DNA of 64,000 nt from contig JBITNC010000001.1 in assembly GCA_050084985.1 (NCBI GenBank), forward strand, positions 87,544,001 through 87,608,000. The letters run 5' to 3'. The position numbers and the translations under genes are program-made. The stretch comes from Nageia nagi. Its lineage: Eukaryota > Pinophyta. Below the pieces are notes generated by a model. That model saw only the letters and a list, made by a program, of their open reading frames with translations. It ran no database searches and was not told the DNA's origin. Below are positions 22,341-32,887 of this stretch, in pieces; position 1 is the stretch's first letter; each line of letters begins with the position of its first letter.

Positions 22341-23650
22341 ATAGGAAATGAATAACAAAATTTTCCTTTCCATGTTTATCAATAGTGGTTCTATTAAAAT
22401 CCTATAAAAATAATAACCAATGAATAATTCTTCCACTTAGAATCAACTTATTCATCAAATAATAGATAGGAGAATGATCTGTATGGATATACATAAAATA
22501 CCCTATAATATAGTATCATAATTTATTGATAGCATAGAAAAAAATAAACTCTTTTTTTCATTGTATAATGTGCCTTAGCTCCTTAAAGATGTTAATGTAT
22601 ATAGTAAATAGCATATCCCTCTCATCCTTCTTTATGTCCCAAGATATCACCTAAAGTTGTATAATAAGCACCTTTTTATATGTGAAATGGTGGTTTCCAA
22701 TTAGGTCCATGCAATATAGGTGTAGTGGTAATTTTACCTTTCAAATTATCAAAAGTATTCTTAATAAGATGAAGTCCATATGAATTCATTATCCTTAGAT
22801 AATAGTTCAAATAATGAAAAAGCTATTTTACTAAACTTTTTAATGAATCTCCTATAGTATCCTGCATGACCAAAGAAGCTATGAACATATTTTGGTTTCT
22901 ATGGATTGGGTAGATTCTAAATGATTTCAATATTCTTGGGATAAATAGATTGTATGTCCTATTATGATCCCTTCTTTCATAAATATGTAGCATTTTTCAT
23001 GACTCAAATAAAGGTTAGTATTGTAGCACCTTTGTAATAATTTTTCTAAATTATTCAATGCATCCTCAAAAGTATTACCAAAGATAGTAAAGTCATCCAT
23101 ATAAACCTCTACACAATCACTAGTCAAATATGAAAATATACTCAAAATTGATCATTAAAATGTTGTAGGTGCATTGCATAGCTCAAATGGTAATACTCTA
23201 TAAGTAGAGGTTCCCCAGTTATAGGTAAATATTGTCTTATCTTGATCTTCAAAAGTAATTTGTATCTGATTATAACCACTACATCTATCAAGAAAAGAGA
23301 AATAATTCTTACCAACCAAGGAATCCAGTACTTGGTTAATGAAAGGTAATGAAAAATGGTCTTTTATAGTTGATTTATTAAATTCTCCATTATAAATATA
23401 TACTTACCATTTCCCATTATTTTTAAGTAAAATCACTAGAGTATAAACCCATTCACTATCAAAGATAGGATAAATAAATGCTTCCTATATTAGCTTTTGT
23501 AATTCTTCTTTTACAATATCTTTCAAAGCAAGATTTAATCTTCTTGGAAGTTTCAAACAAGATGTGAATTTGGAGCTAAGTAGATATGATGAATGTATAC
23601 CTAAGGATTGATTCCTTTCATATCCTCATATGTTTAGACAAAAATGAGGT
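22341..23650 (-). pseudogene. pol: Reverse transcriptase and RNase H of element E
   Basis: On the minus strand from about 23,600: LKLPRRLNLALKDIVKEELQ, ISDS-like WV segment, FSLPFINQVLDSLVG, YFSFLDRCSGYNQIQI (about 23,290), FTYNWGTSTYRVLPFELCNAP (about 23,190), then the active site CVEVYMDDFTIFGNTFED (about 23,100) and the thumb QRCYNTNLYLSHEKCYIF. RNase H follows with KAHYTMKKEFIFFYAINKLW and HTDHSPIYYLMNK (about 22,430-22,590). The blocks agree in order and spacing with Athila elements. The 22,927-23,145 piece is still open; the rest has stops. Confidence 0.85.
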
Positions 23651-24700
23651 GTGTTTATCTAACATATCAACCAAACTCTTCTCCTTCTTTGCTTGTAATT
23701 GACTATTAATATTAAGAGGCTTACTAGGAAGGCCTTCAATGGTTTTTTAGCATTATTAGCATCTATAAGATATAATGGTAAGAAAGTACTATAATTGATT
23801 TCATTTTAATAAGATAATATCTTATGCATAGGATAATCTTCAAAACTTAATGCATGATCATAAGGAATATTTTGAATATGAATATCAAGGATATCATCCT
23901 TGTCTTGCATCTTAGCCAATGGTAGTTGATCCACTATGATAAGGGAAATTACTATATGATTTTCATAATTTTGACCAATCTATATGTTAGGATCATCATT
24001 AAGAGTAGGTCTAGCTGGAGGATACAAGGTGAGACTTTTTGTATTGGTCCCATTTGTTATAGTCATATTCCTTATGTGACATTCAATATAGGCATTAGTT
24101 GTGGCTAATGAAGTTCATCCTAGGATAATTGGATATCCTTCTAGTTAGAATTTACTTTAAGCATTATAAAATCAATAGGGTATTCCCAAGAATCAACTAA
24201 TACTATCCAATCTTCTAAAATGCCCTCAAAAGTAACTATGGATCTATTTGATAATAAAATAATAATAGGAATGGATATGAGATAGTATAAGGACAAAGAA
24301 TCCATTTTGGCATGGGTTATAAAATTAATGACTACTCATAGATCACAAGTACCTCTAGAAATAATTTACTAGCAATGTATACATTCATAACTAGACTTTT
24401 CATAATAGAATACTTTGGTGTTATCAAATTACTTTATATAAAATCTACCATTTTTCCAATAATGTGCACTATTTTTGGATCCTTCTTCTTGATATTCCAC
24501 CTTAAATAGATATATTTTACAACCTTAGCATAGATAGGAAACTCCTTTATGGCTTGTAATAATGGAATTTTGATAGATATATTTCTCAATTCTCCTAGAA
24601 TATCAAATTCCTTTTGTACTAGCTTTTCAGGTTCTTTTTGGATTAATCATTCAAGAAATGGAATCTTACTCACATGGTAATCTTGTTGCTCATCATATTG
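23651..24700 (-). pseudogene. pro: Protease region of element E
   Basis: The minus strand at about 24,130-24,290 gives RSIVTFEGILEDWIVLVDS and WEYPIDFIMLKV, the D-R-S-[IV]..G-[IV]-[VL]-E-D-V-L-V-K-V..FP-[VA]-D-F pattern of Athila proteases. The active-site segment upstream (DLGA near 24,340) precedes it. The end GRPFL is replaced by V-I-L-G-[ST]-like residues near 24,110. Between protease and RT is an unstructured acidic stretch. Broken by frameshifts. Confidence 0.65.
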
Positions 24701-26690
24701 AAAAAAGGCTTTCTTTTTTTGTATAAGTATCTATGGATGAGTCTAATTGACTTCATTATGATCCTCTTGTTCTTCAATAATATATATATGTTTATATTCC
24801 ATCTATTTACTTGATTGTAATTACATTGCATTAATCCCATTTATGGGCTTATATTCTTGTACATACACTTCTTGTTGTTGTGATCCTTACTTATTATTAT
24901 TATTATTATTATTTGGATTAGGAAGAGGTTTAATTGAAAATTTTAATGGAGGCCTTGATTATGGTGGTCCTTGAATTTGTGGGAGTGGTTTATTAGGTTG
25001 TTACTACCATTATGGAGATGGTCCTTGAGGCTAAGATGTATTCTATTGAGGTTTCCATTATTTTGTTAGGTTCCATGGTTGTTGAGATGATTTCCACCAT
25101 CAATTTTAATTTGTATTATATGTTGACCATTATGGACCAAAAGGTTGTAAATAAGGTCTCCATTGTTGGTTCCAAGTAGGATTGGGTTGATAAAACCTAG
25201 GTCTTCCTAACCAATAATTAGAAGGATACTAGCCTTGTTGGAAGTTTTGATTCCATGATTAAGAAGGCCTAACTAGTGGTCCATTCCCATATCATTCTCT
25301 CACATGATTTATGAAATTATCCTTTTCAAATTCCTTTACTCCAATTTAGTAAGCACTCTTAATCTCAGGAATTATGAGATAATCAATTGTATAATAGGAA
25401 TTATGACATATGATATAAAGAATATTGTTGTCCAAAGGATATTCATGTTTAACATGTATTTTGGTACATCTTGTACAATAAACAAATAATATATTTTTAG
25501 CTTCTTCTCTATCATTTTGGCTTTTGAATGTATCCAATTATTTTCCTAAAGTGTTCAAAATATCAATCTTAAACTCATCTAAAAAGTTCTCAAGTTCTAG
25601 TTTTGTAACACTTGCATTAGTTCTTGGTGATTCACCCACCACTAGTTTTTTGATAGCCTTTTCTTTCCTCATTATTTCTCTTGACTAATTTTGGCACAAC
25701 ATTTGAATATCATCAAAGTTATGTTGAAAAATATCACAATTTAACATCAAATTCAAGGCTTTTATACATTCTTTTGAGATTCCTTTCAAAAAGATAACCT
25801 TTAATGTTTCTCCATTCATATTAGAATATTTTGATCTCTATAAATTGAATAGGAATGTCTCAAGGTATTCCTCCAATATTTCTCCCTCCTTTTGCTGCAT
25901 TTTTAACACCTCATATTGGGTTTCCCTTCCCTTGCAATAGTCTTGATACTTTTGTAGAAAATCTTTCTTCATTATTTCCCAAGTTGAGATATGTTTTATA
26001 TCCAATCCTATGAACCATATTAGTGCATCTCCTTTTAGCATTGAGGAAATAATTTTAGTTTTTATGCATCAGTTTAGAAATCATAGCTTCTACATAACAC
26101 ATCAAATTCAAATAGGAATACATATGGTTCATCATTAGGTCCTCCATTGAATGTAGGTAACATTCAATGAGGAATGTTTTTCATTCTAACTTCTTGAGTA
26201 GTTTCCCTAATGGGGAACTTGAATATTCTTGAGCTAGTAGCCTAATTTTCATCAACTATTCTATGTAATAACTCAATGGTCCATAGGGTCCAATGTGGGA
26301 CTATCCTTTGAGTATCCTACTTTATTTCAAAAGTGTGATCAAGAGTTGATATTTCTATACTTGCAATATCTGGGATTCCAAAATAATTCTTAGTAATATG
26401 TGGTTTATATTTTTTGATAGTAAAATATTTTGTGCCTTTTAAGGTTTCAAAAATTACATGTTTAGGATTACCTTTGGGAGGAGTAATGGGAGTAGCTTGT
26501 TCACTAGTGGCAGTTGAAGATTTTGGTGTGAATATGGATGTTTTCCCATATATTTCTTAGGTTTTAATGTAGTTGTAGATGAAAGAGGCTAATTATGGGG
26601 TCCTTTTCTTAATCCAAAATTGGTATTTTTAATATATCTACCTTTCTTGTCATGTTCTTTGGGAGGAGACATGCATTCTTACTATTATAA
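24701..26690 (-). pseudogene. gag: Gag of element E
   Basis: The minus strand starts near 26,690 (MSPPKEHDKKGRY). The capsid part is clear at 26,041-25,838: LKGDALIWFIGLDIKHISTW, then MKKDFLQKYQDY and EGEILEEYLETF, the A-x-x-W..L....[IS]-x-[ST]-W pattern of the retrotransposon Gag family. A knuckle-like segment VYCTRCTKIHVKHEYP lies near 25,450, then a Pro/Asn/Trp-rich tail (25,000-25,300) with a poly-Asn run encoded by the TTA repeat at 24,892-24,914. Many stops. Gag would assemble the particle and package the RNA. Confidence 0.78.
24892..24914. repeat. (TTA)n microsatellite
   Basis: About 23 bp of TTA repeats; on the minus strand it encodes a run of Asn in the Gag tail of element E, preceded by LPNPN. 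Confidence 0.9.
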
Positions 26691-26799
26691 TATGATTTAA
26701 CTAGAAATGCACAAAGATATCTAAAGAAAATGTCAAATTTTATTTTGAAGTATATTTAGTATTTTATTTTCTACATAAGAAAAGATTATTTATTCTGGT

Positions 26800-26820
26800 T
26801 CCTCCCTAAAAACAATGCCA
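26800..26820 (-). other. Primer binding site of element E
   Basis: The minus strand reads TGGCATTGTTTTTAGGGAGGA just inside the LTR end (..TTCTCATCA). It is a decayed copy of the TGGCGCCGTTGCCGGGGA primer site known from Athila elements, with CG and C positions changed to A/T. It fixes the LTR boundary at about 26,824. Confidence 0.7.
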
Positions 26821-26823
26821 AAA

Positions 26824-27978
26824 TGATGAGAATTTTAGAGTATCTCCTTAAATCTTCCTAATGGACATCTCATTATGTTTGACTATTAGGAATGATCAAT
26901 ATAATGAGATTCCAAGTTCGCACATTTCATTAAGAGAATAACTTTATCTATTGTTAACTCAGGAAGTTAGCTTTGAAATGTTAAGCATTGTATGTGAACA
27001 ACCAATATTATCTCCTATAATACCTAAACTCCTATGGATTCCTACCCAAGTCTCATTTGAGATACACACACACACACACATAGATGAATTTTGTAAATAT
27101 TTATAACAAGGAATAGATGAATGATAAAAAATCAAATGATAATATGAAGTAAGTGAACAAGAAATAATGAAACTCAATCCACATAACACATAGAGTAAAT
27201 ATTCATCTACAACATATAACCATTTGATATAATATAGAAATGATAGGAAACAATAATAACAATATGATATATTAATAATAAAGTAAACAAAACTTGAAAA
27301 AGACTAATTAGATTCCCTTTAGGATACAATATCCTTCTTTCCCAATGGGGACCCTTCCACTAGACACATGGGTTCTCTCTAAAGGGAAAATAACATTCAT
27401 AAATTTAACTCATTACTCAGCGCTATTATATTAAGGTGCCAATAATAGTCTTCCAAGTTTGTCTAGAATAGAGAAATATAATATCTAATATTACCAACCA
27501 AAACTATAGATATGTTACTACTATTTATTAGAAGAACTATTTATGTCTCAATGGCTAAATTGAGTTGTCACACAATACTCACTCCATCATAGTTACAATA
27601 AAATATTAATTCCTACAATTGAATATGGATCTTTTTGTTACAATAGTTATGGTATTAATATGCATGGTCTTTATCCAAAATAACACATGTAGATATCCTT
27701 TGTGAAGGGTACTATAATGAGATGATTTGAACATCTACTTGATTCGATAAGATTTCAAATATATGTCCACTGATTTGGACTTAATCTTTCAAAATATAAT
27801 ATTAGTTTGACTTTTTACACATACATATAGAACATCAAAATACATGTATAAACTATAATTATTATTCACTTTAGGATAAAATGGACTAAGTAACAATGTT
27901 ATGGTGTGGGTTTGGTAGCGAAAATGGTGGATTTTGGAGGTTAATTCTCTACCTCATCATCCCCTACTAGATGCACAT
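26824..27978 (-). repeat. 5' LTR of element E, outer edge not resolved
   Basis: The LTR starts (inner edge, minus-strand end) at 26,824. A TATAAATA lies on the minus strand at 27,096-27,103, about 270 bp from the inner edge, with a short CA repeat beside it (27,064-27,080). I could not place the outer edge because the matching 3' LTR is outside the window. The given end is simply the start of element F. No coding sequence is seen in this span. Confidence 0.45.
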
Positions 27979-28190
27979 TAGTGAGCTTTAAAATTAACTT
28001 GCACTAAGTGTTGATAATCTTCCTTAGTGATCATCTTATTTTATCTTACACTTAGGAAGTGATTAGTCTCAAATCATAAACTGATATTCTAATTTTGCAC
28101 CTTTCACTACTTCAAAGAAAAACTCAAATGTTATTAACTAGGAGATAATAGAACTTGTTACTTTTAATGTCAATCCAAGATTTGATTAAC
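27979..28190 (-). repeat. 3' terminal repeat of element F
   Basis: About 212 bp matching 30,971-31,176 with scattered substitutions. The minus-strand end reads AAAGCTCACTA against AAAACTCACCA in the other copy. Confidence 0.6.
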
Positions 28191-30944
28191 TTTAGCTTCA
28201 TCTCTTTACTACAGTGAACATAGGAACCTCATCTCTTTTTTAAAAAAACTCTTTTTTTGCAAAATGTCATCTTGTAAGTGACATTTTTAAAAAGTTCTTA
28301 GAATGGAATAGAATTTTAGATATAACTTCTATCCATAAAAAATAGACTTAGAAACCAAATTTCAAACCAAAAGGATGAACATGGAAGAAGCTATAATATT
28401 TCACAACATTATAAAAAATTTATGGCCTCCTTATGCAGTAACAATTATAGAATTATCTTTATAGTAACAATCATAGGACTATTTTGTATAGTAACTATTA
28501 GATTGCTATAGAAATGGTATGAATGTTTATCAATTGAATCTTTTAGTCATTCATATTCATATTACTTTCTATCACAACTTTTTACTTTATTTTTTGGTAG
28601 ATTTTGCTTGAAGAAGTCTTCATTTATATAAAACTCAATATAGAAGCACTATAAGAAAGTAAAGACTAAGTTGAGACTTTCTCCCCAACTCAAGAATTTT
28701 CCATGTTCTTTTGGAAAGGTTAAAAATGCAAAGATAGGAAAGGATGAATATGGTATGTACAATTTGAATAAACTCTATCAAATGAACACTTAAAACTTAA
28801 AAATGAAAATAAAATACATAAATTTATACCTTGATAGGAGACTTGTATCATGGCTATAACTATTTTGAAATCAGCTATAGGTTGCAAAGTGATGATACAA
28901 ACTAAACTCTTTTTATTCCTAATTTTTTTTATTGATACAATATTTCTATTACACTTGAGATTCTCTTGCATCAAACATCTCAAATAATAAAATTTCCAAT
29001 ATCCTATCAAGTAAATATATCATTTTGGTCCTCTAATGGTATTCCTTGGATGAAATATTTGCTACCTTGTAGAATGCAACCCATGTGATTGCAACAATAT
29101 CTACAATTTTTTTGAGAAATAATTGATGAAAATAGGAAAGTCTTCTAACTTGATGGAAAGCAAGAAATTCTCCAAAATTTGTGTCCCTTAATCCAACTTT
29201 AGCTTCATCTCTTTTCTACTGTGAACATAGGAAACTCAAACATTATACTTTATTGTTGCTACAACTTATCATCCTCATGAGTTTGAATACCAAAAAGATA
29301 AATGACTTGATAAATGAAAATTTGTATTTTTTATTTTTTTTATTTTTGCAGCCATATATTGCCAATGAACTATTTTTTAAGAGAGGACTATCCAAGGATG
29401 CTAACAAGTTGGTTTTTATACTTAGAAACTTTATTCTATTTTTTTTTCTCTTTTTAAAAAAAAAATCTTTTGATTTTCTAGAAGATGAAGAAAATCTCAA
29501 TTAATTCTATAATAATATCTTTTTTAATAAGCACAACTTTGTTGGTATCAAATGATGATGGGTTATTTATTTGTAAGGACCTAACCTTTCTCCTTTTAAA
29601 ATCATAAAACTTGGAGATTATCCATGATAGAAAGAATTACCTTATCTTTCAAGATGAATAGTAGTTCCATAATATTATGTGAAAATTTCAAATCCATTGT
29701 GCTTGATAAAATTCAACTTCTCTAATATTGAAATGCCCTTGATCTTTGATGCTTGCATGTGACTCTTCAAATATCAATAAGGACAAAGTGAAACTCCTAT
29801 TGAAACATAAACCTATGATGTAGATAAGCTTGAATTTCCTTTATTTGTAGAAATATTTGTAGAAATAACATTACCTATGAACAAAAAAGAATAGGCTTCA
29901 TCATAGGATAAGTCAAATCCTTCAGATACTCATTTCCTTAAAGGTTTGATTTTCCATATAAAGAGACTCCCATACCTCTTTTATTACCATTAACTTTGAA
30001 GCTTCATCCACTCCTCTAGCTAAAAATAATATTTCATTGAATGTGTAGGTCCTACATAATTTCTTGAAATATGTAGAGTGATATGTAACGACTATAGGAC
30101 TCTCAAAATTTTGCAAACTATTTTGTAGGTACTGTAGATTTATTTATGTAATCAAATTTTGTATACTAAATGTCTATTCATAGTAACATCCTTTGTAGCA
30201 GCAAATTGTAATAACATTTTATATAAGTATTGCATGTTTATTTGCAGTACTATCCTCTCTAACAACACATTATCATAGGATTATATATGTAGATCTATTT
30301 GTAGTATTATATTCTTCGTAACAATAGTATAAAATTTTTTAATTGAATAATAATTTGTGAAAGCTTCGTTTAGATTGGAATTTCATCCTCTTTCGTCAAT
30401 AATGGATAAGAAAAGTTCAAGTACAAGTTTCTTGATCTGAGTTAAATTTCATGGTAGGGAAAGTAGGCTATGGAGTGGGTTTCTTTAGCTTCATAAACCA
30501 ATTAGTGGTTGGTCCATTATTGGTATTTGGCACTAATTAAGAAAGAAAGAGGAAATAAATTTGATGGAGCATTATCACTAGTTCTTATCTTGTAAGATTT
30601 CTTCTTCATGCTAATCAATTCTCAAATTTTATTACTTGGGGATGGAAACATAAAATGAATCTACCCATAAATCTTTTTATTAACAATAGAAAAATGCTTA
30701 AACAAAAATAAATTAGTTTGAATAATACATGATAACTACTAGATAGATGAATTCAAACCCTTCAATAAAATAAAAATGAACTTAAACCAAAATTAAGAAA
30801 ATACATTTACCTTAGAACTTGATTTCTTGATGCATTAATCTCCACTTGAGAACTACCTATTATTGTAGTAGACTAAGTTCCCTTCCAAGTACTTCTACAA
30901 CAAACACTTCTTAGCTTCTCCAAAGTCTAATATTTTCATGGAAA
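28191..30944 (-). other. Interior of element F, no gene recognised
   Basis: AT-rich, with no conserved protein. A short sequence of about 40 bp (AACTTTAGCTTCATCTCT.. to ..GTGAACATAGGAA) occurs at 28,187-28,230 and again at 29,198-29,237. A weak tandem repeat of about 62 bp lies at 30,171-30,330. Overlapping open frames on opposite strands at 29,180-29,500 come from T-rich and A-rich tracts. Confidence 0.5.
30171..30330 (+). repeat. Diverged tandem repeat of about 62 bp, 2.5 copies
   Basis: Units begin ATGTCTATTCATAGTAACAT (30,171), ATGTTTATTTGCAGTACTAT (30,235) and ATCTATTTGTAGTATTAT (about 30,294), each followed by a TCCTNTNTARCAACA-like block and an AT-rich end. Identity between units is modest. 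Confidence 0.55.
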
Positions 30945-30968
30945 TCTTCCCCAAAAATGATACAAAAA
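30945..30968 (-). other. Primer-site-like sequence of element F
   Basis: The minus strand reads TTTTTTGTATCATTTTTGGG and continues GAAG, directly inside the terminal repeat end CTCACCA. It resembles the Athila site TTTGGCGCCGTTGCCGGGGA with C/G positions lost. Confidence 0.5.
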
Positions 30969-30970
30969 AG

Positions 30971-31176
30971 TGGTGAGTTTTAAAATTAACTTGCACTAAG
31001 TGTTTTTAATCTCCCTCAATGAACATATCATTATCTCTTACACTTAGGAAGTGGTTAGTCTCAAATCATGAGCTCATATTCCAATTCTATACCTCTCACT
31101 ACTTCAAAGAACAACTCAAGTGTTTTTAAGTAGGAGGTAATAGAGCTTATCACTTTTAATGCCAATCTAGGATTCA
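30971..31176 (-). repeat. 5' terminal repeat of element F
   Basis: About 206 bp; ends AAAACTCACCA on the minus strand next to the primer-like site. Its start is near TGAATCCTAGATTGGCATT; this edge is less certain. Confidence 0.6.
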
Positions 31177-31477
31177 ATTTAAAAGGTGTAATTCTGTATA
31201 TGAGCCAATTACTTTCCTTGAATTTGTTGAGTAGCTATGTTCCTATAGAGTGTGAAATACTTGAAAAGAAATACTGAAATAAAAAAGCAAAACATAAAAC
31301 TACAAAATGGACATGTTGCAAAATATCCTACAAAAATATAGATATTCTATAATATTTCATAAAAATGAATATACCTGTAACTACTAACAAAAACTTATCT
31401 AATTCCTAGCTAAAGAAAGGGAATTTAGGGACTAACTAACCTTGGTGGGCCCTTGTTAAGGTTATTTTAGCCCAAAG
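31177..31477. other. Unassigned sequence, no gene seen
   Basis: Short AT-rich stretch between element F and the solo copia-like LTR. No reading frame or repeat recognised. Confidence 0.6.
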
Positions 31478-31530
31478 TGTTGGAATGTATAATGCATTAT
31501 TATAAAGGTTTGCATTAATCCTCTATGTAA

Positions 31531-31581
31531 ATTCACTAATACTTAAGGGTATCATTAGATACCTTAAGTATTTAAGTGAAT
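31531..31581. repeat. Imperfect hairpin in the solo LTR
   Basis: ATTCACTAATACTTAAGG (from 31,531) faces CCTTAAGTATTTAAGTGAAT (to 31,581), a stem of about 22-24 bp with small mismatches and a loop of a few bases. Confidence 0.75.
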
Positions 31582-31675
31582 ATGATAATGTAACTTGTCC
31601 TACACTCCATGTCATGAGCATGCCCCTTGGGTAAAAGGATGTGCATGTATTTCTTTTGTACATTGGGTAAAAGGG

Positions 31676-31727
31676 TGATCCAAAGAGGGATTTTGGCCTA
31701 TAAATAGAAGACTCCCTCTTTGGATCA
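31676..31727. repeat. Perfect 15-bp inverted repeat enclosing the TATA box
   Basis: TGATCCAAAGAGGGA at 31,676-31,690 is exactly the reverse complement of TCCCTCTTTGGATCA at 31,713-31,727. The 22-bp loop holds GGCCTATAAATAGAAG, that is the TATA box of the LTR. Confidence 0.93.
31699..31705 (+). promoter_or_regulatory. TATA box of the solo copia-like LTR
   Basis: TATAAAT in CCTATAAATAG context, in the loop of the 15-bp inverted repeat. Confidence 0.7.
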
Positions 31728-31978
31728 TACACCAATTTGTGGATTAAAGTTATGTTAGAGGATAGTGTTTAGGATATGAGAATAGGAGAATTGTAAGAGA
31801 TTCATGTTTGTGAATGAAGTGAGATCTAGTTAGTGGATGTACTCCTAGTTGGAGGAACCACTTATATTTTGTGTTATCTTTGTGAGATTACTTTGTGAGT
31901 TTGTTAGATGTGATTTGTGAGCTTACATGTGATCTTGAGAATATAGAGTTGTTTATGTTATAGTTCAATTCTCATACA

Positions 31979-32882
31979 AGGTTCCTTCCCTTAGGTTAAA
32001 CTAAATACTACCACAAATTAAATCAACACATCAAAATAATACAACAATTGAATATATGCAATAGAAATGTAAAGAGATTTATTGAATCAAATGGTTAGTT
32101 GTACCATTACAATAAGATAATATGTCTCCAAAAATGGTTGTACATGACTATAGATAAAACTATGATTAAAACCTCTAGGTGAATTGAACCAAAAATGTTT
32201 ATATAATGGATTCCATGGCTATATCTATCCTATGCCTAGATCCTTATTTCTCTAACTACAAAAAAACTAAAATAAAGTAAATAAATTTTTTTTTTAAATT
32301 ATACACCTCTAAAAATATTTAGATTTGTGAATGAGTTCAATATCCAACAAGAATAGGATCAGTTATGCCAACATTACATTCTACCTTTTAACTATTATTT
32401 CTATGGTAATTTCTGTAGGACATGGTTGATTGTTATTTGTAAGTATCATTGATTGTTATTGTTATCTATACTTAGTCTATAGAATATTATTTCTAAAATG
32501 GTTTAAACCCCATAAGAATAGGAATTACTTATGTTGAATAGTTTACTAAATATAGTAGTAATAGTTCCCTAGATCTTAAGAGATGTCCACGATGCTACTG
32601 AGTTGGCATCTTCATCATTTTGGAGCTTTCATGTTTTTAGGGATGGGTTTGTACATGTATTTCTGTAGTAATATTTCTATAGCCATTTCTGTAGTATTGC
32701 TAGACATCATCTTGTAGACCATATAAAACATCCAATATGCCATAATACATACAAGTAGTAGCTAATACAAATAATTTATCAAAACTATCACTCATATTTA
32801 TCCATTAACACTTGAAGCATAAGTTACTCATTTTAGCAAAACTTATCAATTTATCCATACACATATTCAAAATATAAATGAT
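31979..32882. other. Unassigned sequence, no gene seen
   Basis: AT-rich region between the solo LTR and the target duplication of element B. It has several TTTCTGTAG and GATTGTTATT words (32,400-32,700) but no coding frame, tRNA or clear repeat. Confidence 0.6.
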
Positions 32883-32887
32883 TTAGG
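32883..32887 (+). repeat. Target site duplication of element B, left copy (TTAGG)
   Basis: TTAGG directly before the LTR start TGTAGACATC. The same five bases follow the 3' LTR at 42,295-42,299. A perfect 5-bp duplication is what Ty3/gypsy integration gives. Confidence 0.9.

Larger units (their letters stand above)
20970..27978 (-). mobile_element. Element E: Athila-type Ty3/gypsy element, minus strand
   Basis: Read on the minus strand: LTR (inner edge at 26,824), an Athila-type primer site, gag, protease, RT with YMDD, RNase H and integrase, ending where D is inserted. The RT text around the active site (EVYMDDFTIFG, then NLEKLLQRC and KCYIFMKEGI..GH) is characteristic of the Athila branch and differs from the Tat RT of A and C. 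Only one RNase H is seen. The outer LTR edge was not found; the start of element F at 27,979 is only an upper limit. The 3' LTR must lie left of the window beyond A and D. Confidence 0.8.
27979..31176 (-). mobile_element. Element F: small non-coding element with about 210-bp terminal repeats
   Basis: Direct repeats at 27,979-28,190 and 30,971-31,176 share long blocks (AAATTAACTTGCACTAAGTG, ACACTTAGGAAGTG, GTCTCAAATCAT, CACTACTTCAAAGAA). Just inside the right copy the minus strand has an Athila-like primer site (30,945-30,968), so the element reads right to left. The 2.8-kb interior (28,191-30,944) has no recognisable gag or pol; its open frames are short and rich in Phe, Lys and Ile. I found no target duplication. 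It resembles a TRIM/LARD-type non-autonomous element that E-like elements could have moved. Confidence 0.55.
31478..31978 (+). repeat. Solo Ty1/copia-like LTR
   Basis: Starts TGTTGGAATGTATAATGC, a common start of plant copia LTRs, and ends near TTCTCATACA, about 501 bp. A TATA box (31,699-31,705) with CCTATAAATAG context and G/T-rich downstream sequence gives + orientation. No primer site or gag-pol follows, so only one LTR remains, as after unequal recombination between two LTRs. The flanks CAAAG (31,473-31,477) and CAAGG (31,977-31,981) nearly match but overlap the proposed end, so no exact target duplication is claimed. Two striking hairpins lie inside. Confidence 0.72.

Noticed and set aside
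29181-29504. Overlapping open frames on both strands, 107 and 85 residues
   Set aside because: Both are rich in Phe/Leu or Lys from T-rich and A-rich tracts, and each is the other's shadow; no domain.
31473-31981. CAAAG / CAAGG as target duplication of the copia-like LTR
   Set aside because: One mismatch, and using it would make the LTR end in TA instead of CA.
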